A stretch of DNA of 64,000 nucleotides, from NCBI RefSeq assembly GCF_932526225.1, contig NC_064048.1, positions 4,038,437-4,102,436 on the forward strand, written 5' to 3'. Of this stretch, positions 13,172 to 34,737 are shown in pieces. Source of the stretch: Nematostella vectensis. Taxonomy: Eukaryota > Cnidaria > Anthozoa > Actiniaria > Edwardsiidae. The notes under the pieces are model-generated. The model saw only the letters and a program-made list of their open reading frames with translations. It made no database searches and had not been told where the DNA came from. Each line of letters begins with the position of its first letter. The first letter of the stretch is position 1. Both the position numbers and the translations under genes were made by a program.

Positions 13172-14450
13172 TCTAACAACGCTTTCTTTCACATATCGAC
13201 CGTACCCAGGCTATCTTGCAACGCTTGCTTTCATACTTAGACCGTGCCATGACTGTCTAACAACGCTTGCTTTAATACTTAGACCGTACCCTGGCTATCT
13301 TACAACGCTTGCTTTCATACTTAGACCGTACCCGGGCTATCTTACAACGCTTGCTTTCATACTTAGACCGTGCCATGACTGTCTTACAACGTTTGCTATC
13401 ATACTTAGACCGTACCCGGGCTATTCTACAACGCTTGCTTTTATTCTAGACCGTACCCGGGCTATTCTACAACGCTTGCTTTTATTCTAGACCGTACCCG
13501 GGCTATCTAACAACGCTTGCTTTCATACTTAGACCGTACCCGGGCTATCTTACAACGCTTGCTTTCATACTTAGACCGTACCCAGGCTATCTAACAACGT
13601 TTGCTTTTATTTTTAGACCGTTCCCAGGCTACCTAACAACGCTTGCTTTCATATTTAGACCGTATCCGGGCTATCTTACAACGCTTGCTTTCATACTTAG
13701 ACCGTACCCGGGTTATCTTACAACGCTTGCTTTCATACTTAGACCGTACCCGGGCTATCTAACAACGCTTGCTTTCATACTTAGACCGTACCCGGGCTAT
13801 CTTACAACGCTTGCTTTCATACTTAGACCGTACCCAGGCTATCTTACAACGCTTGCTTTCATACTTAGACTGTACCCAGGCTATCTTACAACGTTTGCTT
13901 TCATACTTAGACCGTACCCGGGCTATTCTACAACGCTTGCTTTCATACTTAGACCGTACCCGGGTTATCTTACAGCGCTTGCTTTCATACTTAGACCGTA
14001 CCCGGGTTATCTTACAGCGCTTGCTTTCATACTTAGACCGTACCCGGGTTATCTTACAACGCTTGCTTTCATACTTAGACCGTACCCGGGCTATCTTACA
14101 GCGCTTGCTTTCATACTTAGACCGTACCCGAGCTATCTAACAACGCTTGCTTTCATACTTAGACCGTACCCGGGCTATCTAACAACGCTTGCTTTCATAC
14201 TTAGACCGTACCCGGGCTATCTTACAACGTTTGCTTTTATTTTTAGACCGTACCCAGGCTACCTAACAACGCTTGCTTTCATACTTAGACCGTACCCAGG
14301 CTATCTTACAACGTTTGCTTTTATTCTAGACCGTACCCAGGCTATCTAACAACGCTTGCTTTCATATTTAGACCGTACCCATGCTATCTTACAACGCTTG
14401 CTATCATACTTAGACTGACCCAGGCTATCTTATACAACGCTTGCTTCATA
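13172..14450. repeat. 42-bp minisatellite, about 30 copies
   Basis: The unit reads CAACGCTTGCTTTCATACTT followed by AGACCGTACCCGGGCTATCTTA, with slightly shorter variants (TATTCTAGACC). It ends about 150 bases before the start codon of ApeC gene 2. Because 42 is a multiple of three, it yields a spurious MLSYLDRTRAILQRL repeat frame. Confidence 0.92.
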
Positions 14451-14600
14451 CAGGACTTAATTACCCCCTACAAGATGGGGAACCGTGGAGAACGCCACAA
14501 AATTGATTACTTTATGGTTCTCTTTATCAGGATTTCTAGCATCCACTCTAGATCATGAGATGAAGATGACGTCAACCTTTCATCCAGTTCTACCTCAAAG

Positions 14601-25949
<11,349 letters not shown>

Positions 25950-28551
25950 CAAGATGATGGGATAGATTACCAACCATTGGCGGTACTAGGGGTTCCAAAG
26001 GGAGGGCATCACAATGTTTATACCCCCTCCCCCCATCCTTCCCCCATGAGAAATCCTGGATCCATCTTAAGAACCTTGTTAATGTGAACAGCTCTGGTTT
26101 GTTATTGACCACCCCATCAAGGCGACCATTATATCCTTCATATCTCGTGCATAACAGATAGTATATATGTGACCGGGGTTCGCAAAAACTTTGAGGTGAA
26201 ATTCTCATAGATAATAAGCCACCATCGATTCTGATTTTTCCAGGAAAGGATTTTCAGAAATATCAGACTGGCTGAATCTAGCAGAATAAACTATGTCTTA
26301 CATTGTTAAGAATGCGTACTAAATTTGGATATAGTGATATTTATAAAAACAAATATGTCGATACACAGTACAGCCTGGTAGAGGGGTATGGATCATAATT
26401 CCCGGACCGGGCAAAATGCCTTTTCACGTTTCACGGACTGAAAAAAATGGCCTTTTGAATCGTTAAATCACGTTTTACGGACGTAGAAATGGACAATTTC
26501 ACGTTTCTCGTAGGGTGAAAAATGGTCAAATCTCGTTTTACGAAAATACCCTTTACCACCCTGACAGTAGCCTCTTCCATTAATTAAACCAATTAAAAGA
26601 TCCCTTGTTAGACACCTCAGTAAACTTGACAGATAAATATTGTTGGACCTTATGTTCCCCTAATCGTAGCAATAGTTGAAGTAAACCAGACTGATGCGCT
26701 TAACAGGCGTAAAATTTATAGTGTACACAGACAAAACGGAAAGCATTCAATTCCGACAGCAGATTCGCTTGCCCTTTCTCGACAAATATAGAATACTTTG
26801 AACTCACTAGGAAGACAATTTACTGGGATATTTAAATAAATTGAAAACTGTCGGGCATTTTTTCCATCCAAGACCTGTCCCAACTGTCGGGAATATAGCC
26901 ACTTCGCGGGGGGTACTCCCTATATCCATCGGACGGGGATCATCGTCGTATCTTTTAGGGTGTAAATTTGGAGCCTTGGGTATCTTTTAGGGGTGAAAAT
27001 GAGAATGCCCAGAATTGATTACCTCGGTATCTTTTAGGGTGCTATTATAGCAATCGCTCATCTAACTTGTAGCTCATGAAAAAACGTTATCAAGTGACAA
27101 TCGGTGTTTTTAGATCATTAAGCAGCGAAAAAATCACACAACCCACGGAACGATAATTGATAGCGAGCTTAACACAATTATCTGTTTGTTTAGCCTGCTT
27201 TTTCGAGCACGAGAAATCTAACACGTTCCAGTCACACATAATTATCAGTTTTGTTATGATGTTATAGAGTGCTGAATCCCGAGATCCCGACGATGACCCC
27301 CGTCCGTTTGATATCGGAGTAGCCCCCCCACCCCCCCCCCCCACCCACCCACCCAACCTCGGGTAACCACTGCGTATATGGAATTCGTTGTTTTTAATCA
27401 ATTACAAGAATATACTAGCTATTCATCTAAATAATCTTAGCATTATGAGGGCCCCCGAATGGTCACCCGAAATTTCAATGTGCTCGCAGTTTTCGGCTAA
27501 TGCTCGCATGCTCGCGCTATTTTTTCCGCCCAAAATGCTCGGTCTCGCATAGAAAACAGGGTGCTCGCAAGTGCTCGCCAAAGACCATTCGGGGATCCTA
27601 TTATGATTCAAAGTCCTAAGGGAGTGTTCAATATTTATGGCCGAGGGGGTCGGTTCCCACATAGGGGGAGCTAAAATAGTTTTGGTCACGTCGATGGGGG
27701 GGGGGGGGGGGGGGGGGGGGCATAAAAGTTTCAATGTGGTTGAAGGGTAGGGGGGGTCTAAAAAGTTTCGTCCCTTAAACGTAGGAAACTTTTTTATTTA
27801 TTATTATTGAAATCAAAATGCAAAAAAAAGCTGTTTGCTAGCGTTGCCAATAACATATTTAGGCTACATGTACTGCTGTTGAGCCGTAAACGCTTTCCCA
27901 TAAATGACAAATTCAACAATGTTCATTTAAGCTTGACCTAGAGGATAAAAAACTGAAATATATGCATTTTTCAAATATACTAGGAATCTAGTACGGCAGG
28001 TTATTAGATCATGTCAATGTGTAAAAAGTCTGACTCGGATACCTTTGCTTCGGACACCCCCGCGAGTACCAGATCTGGGAGATCTATCGGACCAAGATGA
28101 TGATTATGGATATCATGGCCTCTTGATCAGACCAAGGGCGCAGGATGATTTGATCTTTTATTGGGACAGTCCCATGCAGTAAAATATAAAAATTGTCCTG
28201 CGTGATATGGACATTTGACATGGCATGCAAAGATAGATATAGGTATAGATATATATTCTCACTGTTTCAAAACGTCACAATGCCACATTTGTGTTTTTTG
28301 GGTGATCTAGCTTATGATTTTTAGTTTTGTCTACAAAATAGCACGTCTATTGAGAACCAAAAGTAGACTTTCGGCCGTTGTAAAGGAAAGGGGGGGGGCT
28401 GCGTTCGCACCCCCTGCACCCCCCTGGGTACGGGGCTGACGGAGTGCGAAGGTGATAAATTATCTTTGCAAGTGCAATACTCGAGATAGCAAATTTTCAC
28501 ACCAATCGTCGCACTTTTAATCGTCATGTCCTTTAGAGACCCGATTCGTTC
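25950..28551. other. No gene recognised; repeat fragments
   Basis: After the ApeC gene 2 stop there are dispersed repeat fragments: 'cacgttttacggacg' motifs at about 26,390-26,560, 'gtatcttttaggg' motifs at about 26,940-27,050, C-rich tracts near 27,329-27,341, and a run of about 25 G at 27,696-27,720. The segment starting 'ctaagggagtgttca' at about 27,615 shares its end with the element at 53,984. I see no supportable exon. Confidence 0.5.
27452..27594. mobile_element. Small inverted-repeat element
   Basis: It begins CCCCCGAATGGTC and ends GACCATTCGGGG, enclosing repeated 'tgctcgc' motifs. About 143 bp, with no coding capacity. Confidence 0.6.
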
Positions 28552-28779
28552 TCAGTACTGCGAGATAGAGTCGCCATTGTTTCTTTCCTCGATAAACGGA
28601 CAGTAGAATGTCTTACACGGGCCGCTGCAAAGCATTCGAAATGCACTCATCTTGAAGTCTTCGCAGCGGACAATACGTCCTTCTTTTGATTCGGAGCGAG
28701 GGCCAGGCAGAAAGCAATACATGACAAAATAAAAAATGAAAGAGATAATTTTCCTAGGTTTGAGACTTCCATTTTCAAT
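28552..28779 (-). pseudogene. Decayed copy of the six-cysteine secreted protein gene
   Basis: This frame matches the start of the intact gene at 31,196-32,053: GRIVRCED, MLCSGPCKTFYCPF and ERNNGDSISQY recur. The base triplet aligned with the intact gene's start codon reads ATT instead of ATG (28,777-28,779). Just after ISQY a deletion removes the CVC codons and brings in a stop at 28,552. The rest of the gene is absent. Upstream flanking sequence, including a TATA-like motif, is also shared, so this is a DNA-level duplicate and not a retrocopy. Confidence 0.85.
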
Positions 28780-28894
28780 GCACAAAAAAAAAATGAAAAA
28801 ATAATAGCAGATTTTATGTGTTCCTCTTGAACTGCGTTTGCAATCCTTACGAGCTTCTGTGTGTTTGTGAAACTTTATAAACCAAAGCAAGCGG

Positions 28895-28902
28895 ATATAT
28901 AA
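28895..28902 (-). promoter_or_regulatory. TATA-like box of the decayed copy
   Basis: A TATATA motif on the minus strand about 115 bases upstream of the lost start. It occupies the same relative place as the motif upstream of the intact gene. Confidence 0.45.
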
Positions 28903-29115
28903 GCAGCATAGACAAACAGAAACTTATTAAAGAAATGATATTAATGGAACACAAAATAATGCTAACGATAGATTTGAAGGGCATGGATTTGATATAAAAG
29001 TATAAAAGTCTAATTTACCTGCTTCAACATAAAATCCAACTGAAATTTAATTTGCGTCGTTTAAATAATATATTTACTCTTGATTTTTCTTTTCAAGTTT
29101 GCAATATCACTACTA

Positions 29116-30288
29116 CAGTCGAACCTCTATTAAGCGGTCACCCTCGGGACTTAGCTTAGTGACCGCTTAATAGAGGTTGACCGCTTAATAGAGGTTTCGC
29201 TATTTTTGCCCCTAAATTAGCGTAAATCGGGCTGTAATTATACGTAAGAACTTTTTATTATAATAAACAACAGTAACAATCATGTTAGCCCTAAGACGGG
29301 GCCTGGTGCATTCCAATTTGATCCAGAAATGTTTGAAACCGCCTAGTCAGTTTGTTTTTGCCTATACGGCTCTTGTGGCTTTGCCCAATTCTATGGGCAT
29401 GAGCTACTTTCGCTGGCTTTATGTAAAGTAAATTAGTGCGTTAAGGTGATGTTACACGCGTCGTTTCCGTCGATATCCGTCATTAAGCGTTTGCGCGATT
29501 TTGGAAGTCGAATAAAAAACTCGCAGTGCGTTGCCGTACCCAAAAACTCAAAAATCTGACCCAGTTGCATTCATTCGGGGATACCATGAGTACATGACTG
29601 AGTGGGAACCAGCACTAGAAGATGTTTACAAACTTATGCGGGAACCAACTAACATAAAGGATCCGAATGCTGTTGCAATCGTAAAAGAAAAAGCCGACAA
29701 AACGGTGATGGATGGAGACGGTCACCCGAATACTCTAGTTGACGATTACGAAGTTATCAGGCATATTCCCAAACTGATGTCAACGTGGGTTACCAAATAT
29801 CTCAAGAGCTACCTACGAACTGTGAGAAAGTCGTAGTCAAAGGGAAGTGGGTGAACAGAGGTGGTGGCTATGGACTCGAGATTCCTTGTGAATACATATT
29901 TGAAGGTGACAGTTTTTCTTCTAGCTGGCTAAAGCGGAAATTGGTAATCGAGGAATTTGATGCGACTGATCCGCACAAGACCACACAAGTCTCACAAGAC
30001 GATTAGCCATAGTAATTAGGAGACAGTTAAAAATATGACGAAATATGACGTGCACTATCTCTTGTCATGCTGACAAATATTGATGATGACCGTTTAATAG
30101 AGGTGAAAAACAATGAAATCAACCAATTGGGACCCACCTTTGGTGACCGCGTCCGCTTAATAGAGGTGACCGCTCAATAGAGGTCAAATTTACAGTAAAC
30201 ATAAGGAGGAAAATTCGGGACTTTGGTAAATGACCGTTGAATAGAGGGTGACCGCTCAATAGAGGGTCGCTTAATAGAGGTTCGACTG
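29116..30288. mobile_element. Tc1/mariner (Tigger-like) element, 1.17 kb, with TA target duplication
   Basis: Ends are inverted: CAGTCGAACCTCTATTAAGC at 29,116 and its reverse complement ending at 30,288. Each is flanked by TA (29,114-29,115; 30,289-30,290). Many subterminal copies of 'gaccgcttaatagaggt' occur inside both ends. No transposase frame is visible, so it is non-autonomous. The interior carries a HIRAN-like coding fragment. Confidence 0.8.
29531..30006 (+). pseudogene. HIRAN-like domain fragment inside a transposon, frameshifted
   Basis: The first frame reads AFIRGYHEY, then MREPTNIKDPNAVAIVKEK, then IRHIPKLMSTW, matching the HIRAN pattern (REP-N-DPNA-x-V, then a G/R-x-IP segment). 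It stops at 29,836. The continuation (CEKVVVKGKWVNRGGGYGLE, then IPCEYIFEGD) is in another frame and ends at 30,006, so a one-base shift occurred near 29,800-29,830. HIRAN domains occur in DNA-repair and helicase-like proteins and in stand-alone proteins. Here it appears to be cargo of the element, no longer intact. Confidence 0.55.
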
Positions 30289-30374
30289 TAGTTGGGTCTC
30301 TAAATAACTTAACGGAACTATTATCGTAAAAATATGATTAAATTCATAATTTGAATTTAATTAAATGGATGTGA

Positions 30375-30556
30375 GCAGGCCACGTAAGATTGTGGAAGGG
30401 AGGGAGGGGGGGCAATACAGAAACATTAAGAATAAATATTGGGGGGAGGCACAGCCACGCCCCTATTGGACATTTCCTTATATCTTTTTTATAATATTGG
30501 GGGAGGGGGCACCCCCCCCCCCCCCCCCCCCCAGTGGCCTGCTACGGCCCAGTAGA
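30375..30556. mobile_element. Small inverted-repeat element with poly-G/poly-C core (family B)
   Basis: It starts GCAGGCCACGTAAGAT and ends AGTGGCCTGCTACGGCCC, with 'aatattgggg' and a C run of about 20 inside. Related copies lie near 42,050-42,225, 48,283-48,400 and 60,188-60,310. Confidence 0.6.
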
Positions 30557-31195
30557 TATGTCATTACCCCAATTTTCATGTCATTGGGAGCGAACACTTT
30601 TTTTTTTATTAAAAACAACATATGCCGATCTTCCTTGCTATAGAATAAACAGTTAAAACAAAACTTTAAAAACCTAGACCCAATACTTGGCTCTTTGCCC
30701 AGTATTACAATTGACTGCTTCAGTATTAAAAAACAACAATTAACAGCTTAGAGATTAATGTTATGTAATCGTTATGGTCTACGCAGTTCCTTAGCAAGGT
30801 CATGTCTGTATGTGTAGGCCAATTGTATTACTTTATGTCTGTGGGGGTGGGGGTAGGGAAGTGGGCTGGAATTGTATCCCGTGCTATCAACAACAATGTG
30901 CATCTATACTTTTACTTGGTTATAATAAGTACTACTTGGTTATAAGTACTAGTTTTATCAAGTGATAACTATTACTACTTCGAGTTAAAAGAAAAAAGAT
31001 TTTTTAAGCTCTACATCATTTTATCAGCGGCCATCTAGTGAGAATCCGAGGGCTAGCAGGATAAAAGTCGAATATAAAGTTTAAGTGGTTATTCTATTCT
31101 TGACGATATTGTAGTGTCAGAAGTGGGACCATACGTCTTTTTATCTCTGCCTTGACTATTTCTTTTTTATTTTCTTTCTTAGGTTGTCTGTGCCA
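30557..31195. other. No gene recognised; 3' flank of the six-cysteine gene
   Basis: AT-rich sequence without a supportable exon. A minus-strand AATAAA (31,166-31,171) about 25 bases after the stop of the neighbouring gene is a likely polyadenylation signal. Confidence 0.5.
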
Positions 31196-32053
31196 TCAGT
31201 CCGCTTTACAAGTGCATTTCTCGAAATCGCACATTTTATGATTTTCACACAAATCTTCACAGAAACTGTCACTATATATTCCGTGCGTTTTCGCGGTGCA
31301 ATCCGTGTCACCGGTGGGCATGGTAACACCCGGGATAAGGCAAGTGCATTTGGTGAAGAAGCAGATTTTATTATCACAATAAAACTGACATCCGCGATCG
31401 CCCATAGGTGACCCAGGCTTGGCCGTGCAGACAATCAGGCCACTAGTTGCAGCAGAGGAGGTCTGGACTTGATTGAGTGTCGGGGATGGCGCGATAGCAG
31501 AGCTGCTTGCATCAGATACTGGATGGTGTTCGACATTCGTCGCCGTCATTTCAAATGAAGAAGTTTTCGTGACCGCTTCGCTTGAAGGGATCATCGTGGT
31601 CTCTAGGTCCGAGCTTTCAGGAGTCGTCGAGTCAGCTACCGACACGCTTGCTTGAGATGTAAGCGTTCCCATCAAAGATTTCGGACTCTGGTCTTCACAT
31701 CTTTCACTGCCGTCGTCTTCGCCTTCTTGTTTCTTTGGACATGACGGCTGTTTCTCGACCCAGCCGTCCATGCTGAACTCGTTTTTCTCTCTAAAGTGCT
31801 CCAGCCCTGGAAAGTCTTCGTTCTCGGTACAGACGCAGTACTGCGAGATGGAGTCGCCGTTGTTTCTCTCCCCGATAAATGGGCAGTAGAATGTCTTACA
31901 CGGGCCGCTGCAAAGCATTCGAAATGCATTCATCTTGACGTCCTCGCAGCGGACAATACGCCCTTTCGATTCAGAAGCGGAGGCCAGATAGAAAGAAATA
32001 CTTGACAAAATAAGAATTAAAAGAGAGAACTTTTTCAAGCTCGAGTTTTCCAT
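31196..32053 (-). CDS. Secreted protein with three six-cysteine modules and a Ser/Thr-rich linker
   Basis: A single uninterrupted frame of 285 residues; I chose the ATG at 32,053 because it opens a clear signal peptide (MENSSLKKFSLLILILSSIS, cut near residue 28). Three modules share the spacing C-x11/12-C-x3-C-x4/5-C-x(n)-C-x-C: residues 36-75 (n = 15), 209-238 (n = 4) and 252-282 (n = 4). Between modules 1 and 2 lies a Ser/Thr-rich stretch (about 125-205) suited to O-glycosylation. The CxxxC...CxC arrangement recalls cysteine-stabilised alpha/beta folds, but the middle loop is short and I do not assign it to any known family. Role unknown; defence, matrix or secretion functions are all possible. 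A decayed copy lies at 28,552-28,779. Confidence 0.75.
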   Translation of the reverse strand: MENSSLKKFSLLILILSSISFYLASASESKGRIVRCEDVKMNAFRMLCSGPCKTFYCPFIGERNNGDSISQYCVCTENEDFPGLEHFREKNEFSMDGWVEKQPSCPKKQEGEDDGSERCEDQSPKSLMGTLTSQASVSVADSTTPESSDLETTMIPSSEAVTKTSSFEMTATNVEHHPVSDASSSAIAPSPTLNQVQTSSAATSGLIVCTAKPGSPMGDRGCQFYCDNKICFFTKCTCLIPGVTMPTGDTDCTAKTHGIYSDSFCEDLCENHKMCDFEKCTCKAD

Positions 32054-32163
32054 TTCCAGTGTTAGAAAGCCAAATGCGAAGTTCTGTGTTTCTGTTAGTG
32101 ATAGTGATTTCCTCAGTGAACGAGATTCTGTGTGTTTGTGAATCTTTATCAACGAAAGCTGAT

Positions 32164-32172
32164 TTATATAAG
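32164..32172 (-). promoter_or_regulatory. TATA-like box of the six-cysteine gene
   Basis: TTATATAAA on the minus strand, about 115 bases upstream of the start codon. It is conserved in position in the decayed copy, which supports a real core promoter. Confidence 0.5.
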
Positions 32173-32989
32173 CGACCAAGAAATATCACAAACTTTATTA
32201 AAGAAATGCTATGAAAAGCACACAGAACAATGATTAAACAGGTTTTATAGGCATGATTTGAATCAAAGAGTCAGAATTTTATTAACTTTCTTTTATTGTG
32301 AATCAGCACGAAACTGATATACAGTATGTGTTTTAATATGTTTTCTAGGTTTTTCTTGACAGATGTGTAATATGGTAAGAAGTTCGTTTCCCCTAAGACT
32401 TTTGGAATCAAAATAAGTTCCCAAAGTTACTGATCAATTGTAAAGTCGATTAATAATTAAGATTTAATTACATCAATCGAGGCTGGGTTTCCCCTCATAT
32501 TTTTATGATTGAAATAGTTTCCAGATTAATTAATAAATTGTAAGTTAATCAATTATTTAGATTTAATTATTTTTTTAACAAAGAATCTATGTGTGTGGCA
32601 GCCCAGAATTTAAACAGGTGAATCTGAGTGCAATACAGACCCTTAAGATTAAATTCCGTATTTTTGATGATTCATATTAAAAGTATAGATACCAATAGTG
32701 ATAACATAGCCCCGCAAATATGTGGGCTAAGATTGGCATTTCATGTCATCCTCAAAAAACCTCTCTAGGCTAAGAGCTGTCTGGTTTTGGGTTTTTGTAG
32801 TGTAGACGTTTGTACAAACTGCAGAACTAATGTCGAGCAAAAATTGAAAATGAAATCAAAAACAATAGTAATAATAATAAAATATAGATTTAGGCATTGC
32901 CTAAAGGCGGAGCTCCAAACGACCAAATCTTTGCTTATTTTCGCTTAATAATTTAACACATTTTAAATATTATTATTATATTTCTGTTT

Positions 32990-33430
32990 TCGACGACGTC
33001 AATGATTTCGAAGATCACGAGACCAACTTGATAAACCCCCTTCCCCCCACGCTTGACATCTACATGACATAACAAGTTTAGTTGTCATACATATTTTTGC
33101 TTTAAGTGACGTCTTGATGACGTCAAAAATCACACGACCATATTTTTGCACACCCCTTGACACATACAAGACACATACCAAGTTTGGTTGTCATATGAAG
33201 TGACGTCATGGATGACGCCACGCATCACGTGACCACCTCTTGGCACCGCCCTTAACACATACATGACACATACCAAGTTTGGTTGTTTTCTTTCACGAGA
33301 TATAAATGTTTTATATTTTGATGATGTCAGCATATTTTTGCTTCTAGTGACGTCATAGATGACGTCACAGATCACATGACCATAGTTTTGCACCTCCCTT
33401 GACACATACATGACACCTGTCAAACTTGGT
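32990..33430. repeat. Degenerate ~125-bp tandem repeat, about 4 copies
   Basis: Recurring blocks are 'gtgacgtcat..atgacgtca', 'atcacacgaccat', 'ttgacacatacatgacacat' and 'ccaagtttggttgtc'. Many TGACGTCA-like (CRE-like) palindromes result from the repetition. Confidence 0.75.
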
Positions 33431-34060
33431 TGTCAAACGATGCTTTTAGGGGACGAACGGGACATATTCCCCCATTTGCATTACGGAATCTTAGAATACT
33501 AGCTAAACCTTTCTATTGCAAATTTATTACTTTTTCTTTTTCTTTTACTCTAAATACTTGATCATTTTTATTAAAATTTATTCAAGAAAAGCCTTCTTTA
33601 AGTACTCGGGTGTGTCGTGACTATGAGTCATCCTGAGGCATGAAGTCATCAGATGCCAGAAATAGCAACCAATAAGAAACCGATACTGGCACTCAGGATT
33701 GCTTGTGGCCATACACACGCGGATACAAAAGAGAGCTTGAAATCTTGTAAAATATAAACATTCCTGGAACCACTTCAAGCACTGCTACTCTTCACACTCG
33801 TGTAAGATACAAGATCAAGCTACAACATCAAATTAAATCTCCTAGTGGACCTCACAGGTCTAAAGTCATCAAACCCCCTTCAAGACTTGTAAAGCAACGT
33901 ACTCTTTGCTAACAATTATTTTAATAGAAAAAAATAGCCGCATAGATGGTGAGGCAGCAACTAAATCCCTTTCCAATCCCAATCCCAATCCCAATCTCTT
34001 TCCCCCAAACATATCTTTCTTCTCAACCATCGCTTTTCCTTTCCACTCACTCAATGCTAG

Positions 34061-34290
34061 CCTGCGTAGCAAGCGTTTCTGTTGAGCTTCAGCAGGAATA
34101 GAGAGCGAGCGAAAAGCCTGCGCACACTGCGCGGTTTTGTTCTTTATTTACGTTGAAAAAGATGGCGCCGCGCGTTGCATTCTGGTAAAATCGACCAAAC
34201 TAGCATAGAGGTTGTAACCTATTTCGCAACACCGACAAAACTCAGTGTTTACATTTTGGTCGATTTTACCAGAGAGACAAAAACGAGTAC
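34061..34290. mobile_element. Foldback/MITE-like element
   Basis: TCTGGTAAAATCGACCAAA (about 34,180) is inverted at about 34,257-34,275. It is preceded by 'ctagcctgcgtagcaagcg', a type of sequence also present near 11,672. Confidence 0.5.
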
Positions 34291-34737
34291 CTAGCGAGCA
34301 AGAAATCCGTCACATTTTTACACTCCTTTCCTCCTAAAATGCTTTAAAAAAAATTAGCGATATTTGATAGAGAGTAACTCAGGTTACTCGCTCCATGGGA
34401 ATGGTTATCTTGTAGTTATCTTGTAGAATTGCCTAAGCTGTTATAATTTACTTGCAGTAGTTTTATATTTTATTTTGTATTTTATATTACCGACATATGA
34501 CTCGCTCGTCACGGCATTTTAGCTGAGCATCACTGGACGAGAGAAGTCCACAGGCTCTGGTACCCAAAGCATGAACACATCAAAGATGCTGAGAGTACAT
34601 AAAAATGTCCGTACACTTTTATTTCTTTTCGATGTCATGACACACCAAGAACAGTATAATTAATATATTAAGATTATTAAAAAGGGTATTTTCCAGGGTA
34701 TACTTTAAAGGGATTTACACGATAATCATTTACTTGT

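Larger units (their letters stand above)
32190..34737. other. No gene recognised between the six-cysteine and tyrosinase genes
   Basis: It contains a tandem repeat (32,990-33,430), a 'cccaat' run near 33,978-34,000, a foldback element (34,061-34,290) and AT-rich sequence. A minus-strand AATAAA at 34,618-34,623 is a likely polyadenylation signal for the tyrosinase gene. No exon is supportable. Confidence 0.5.

Noticed and set aside
13769-14140. Plus-strand frame of LSYLDRTRAILQR repeats
   Set aside because: It arises from the 42-bp array, whose unit length is a multiple of three. Variants elsewhere in the array break it.
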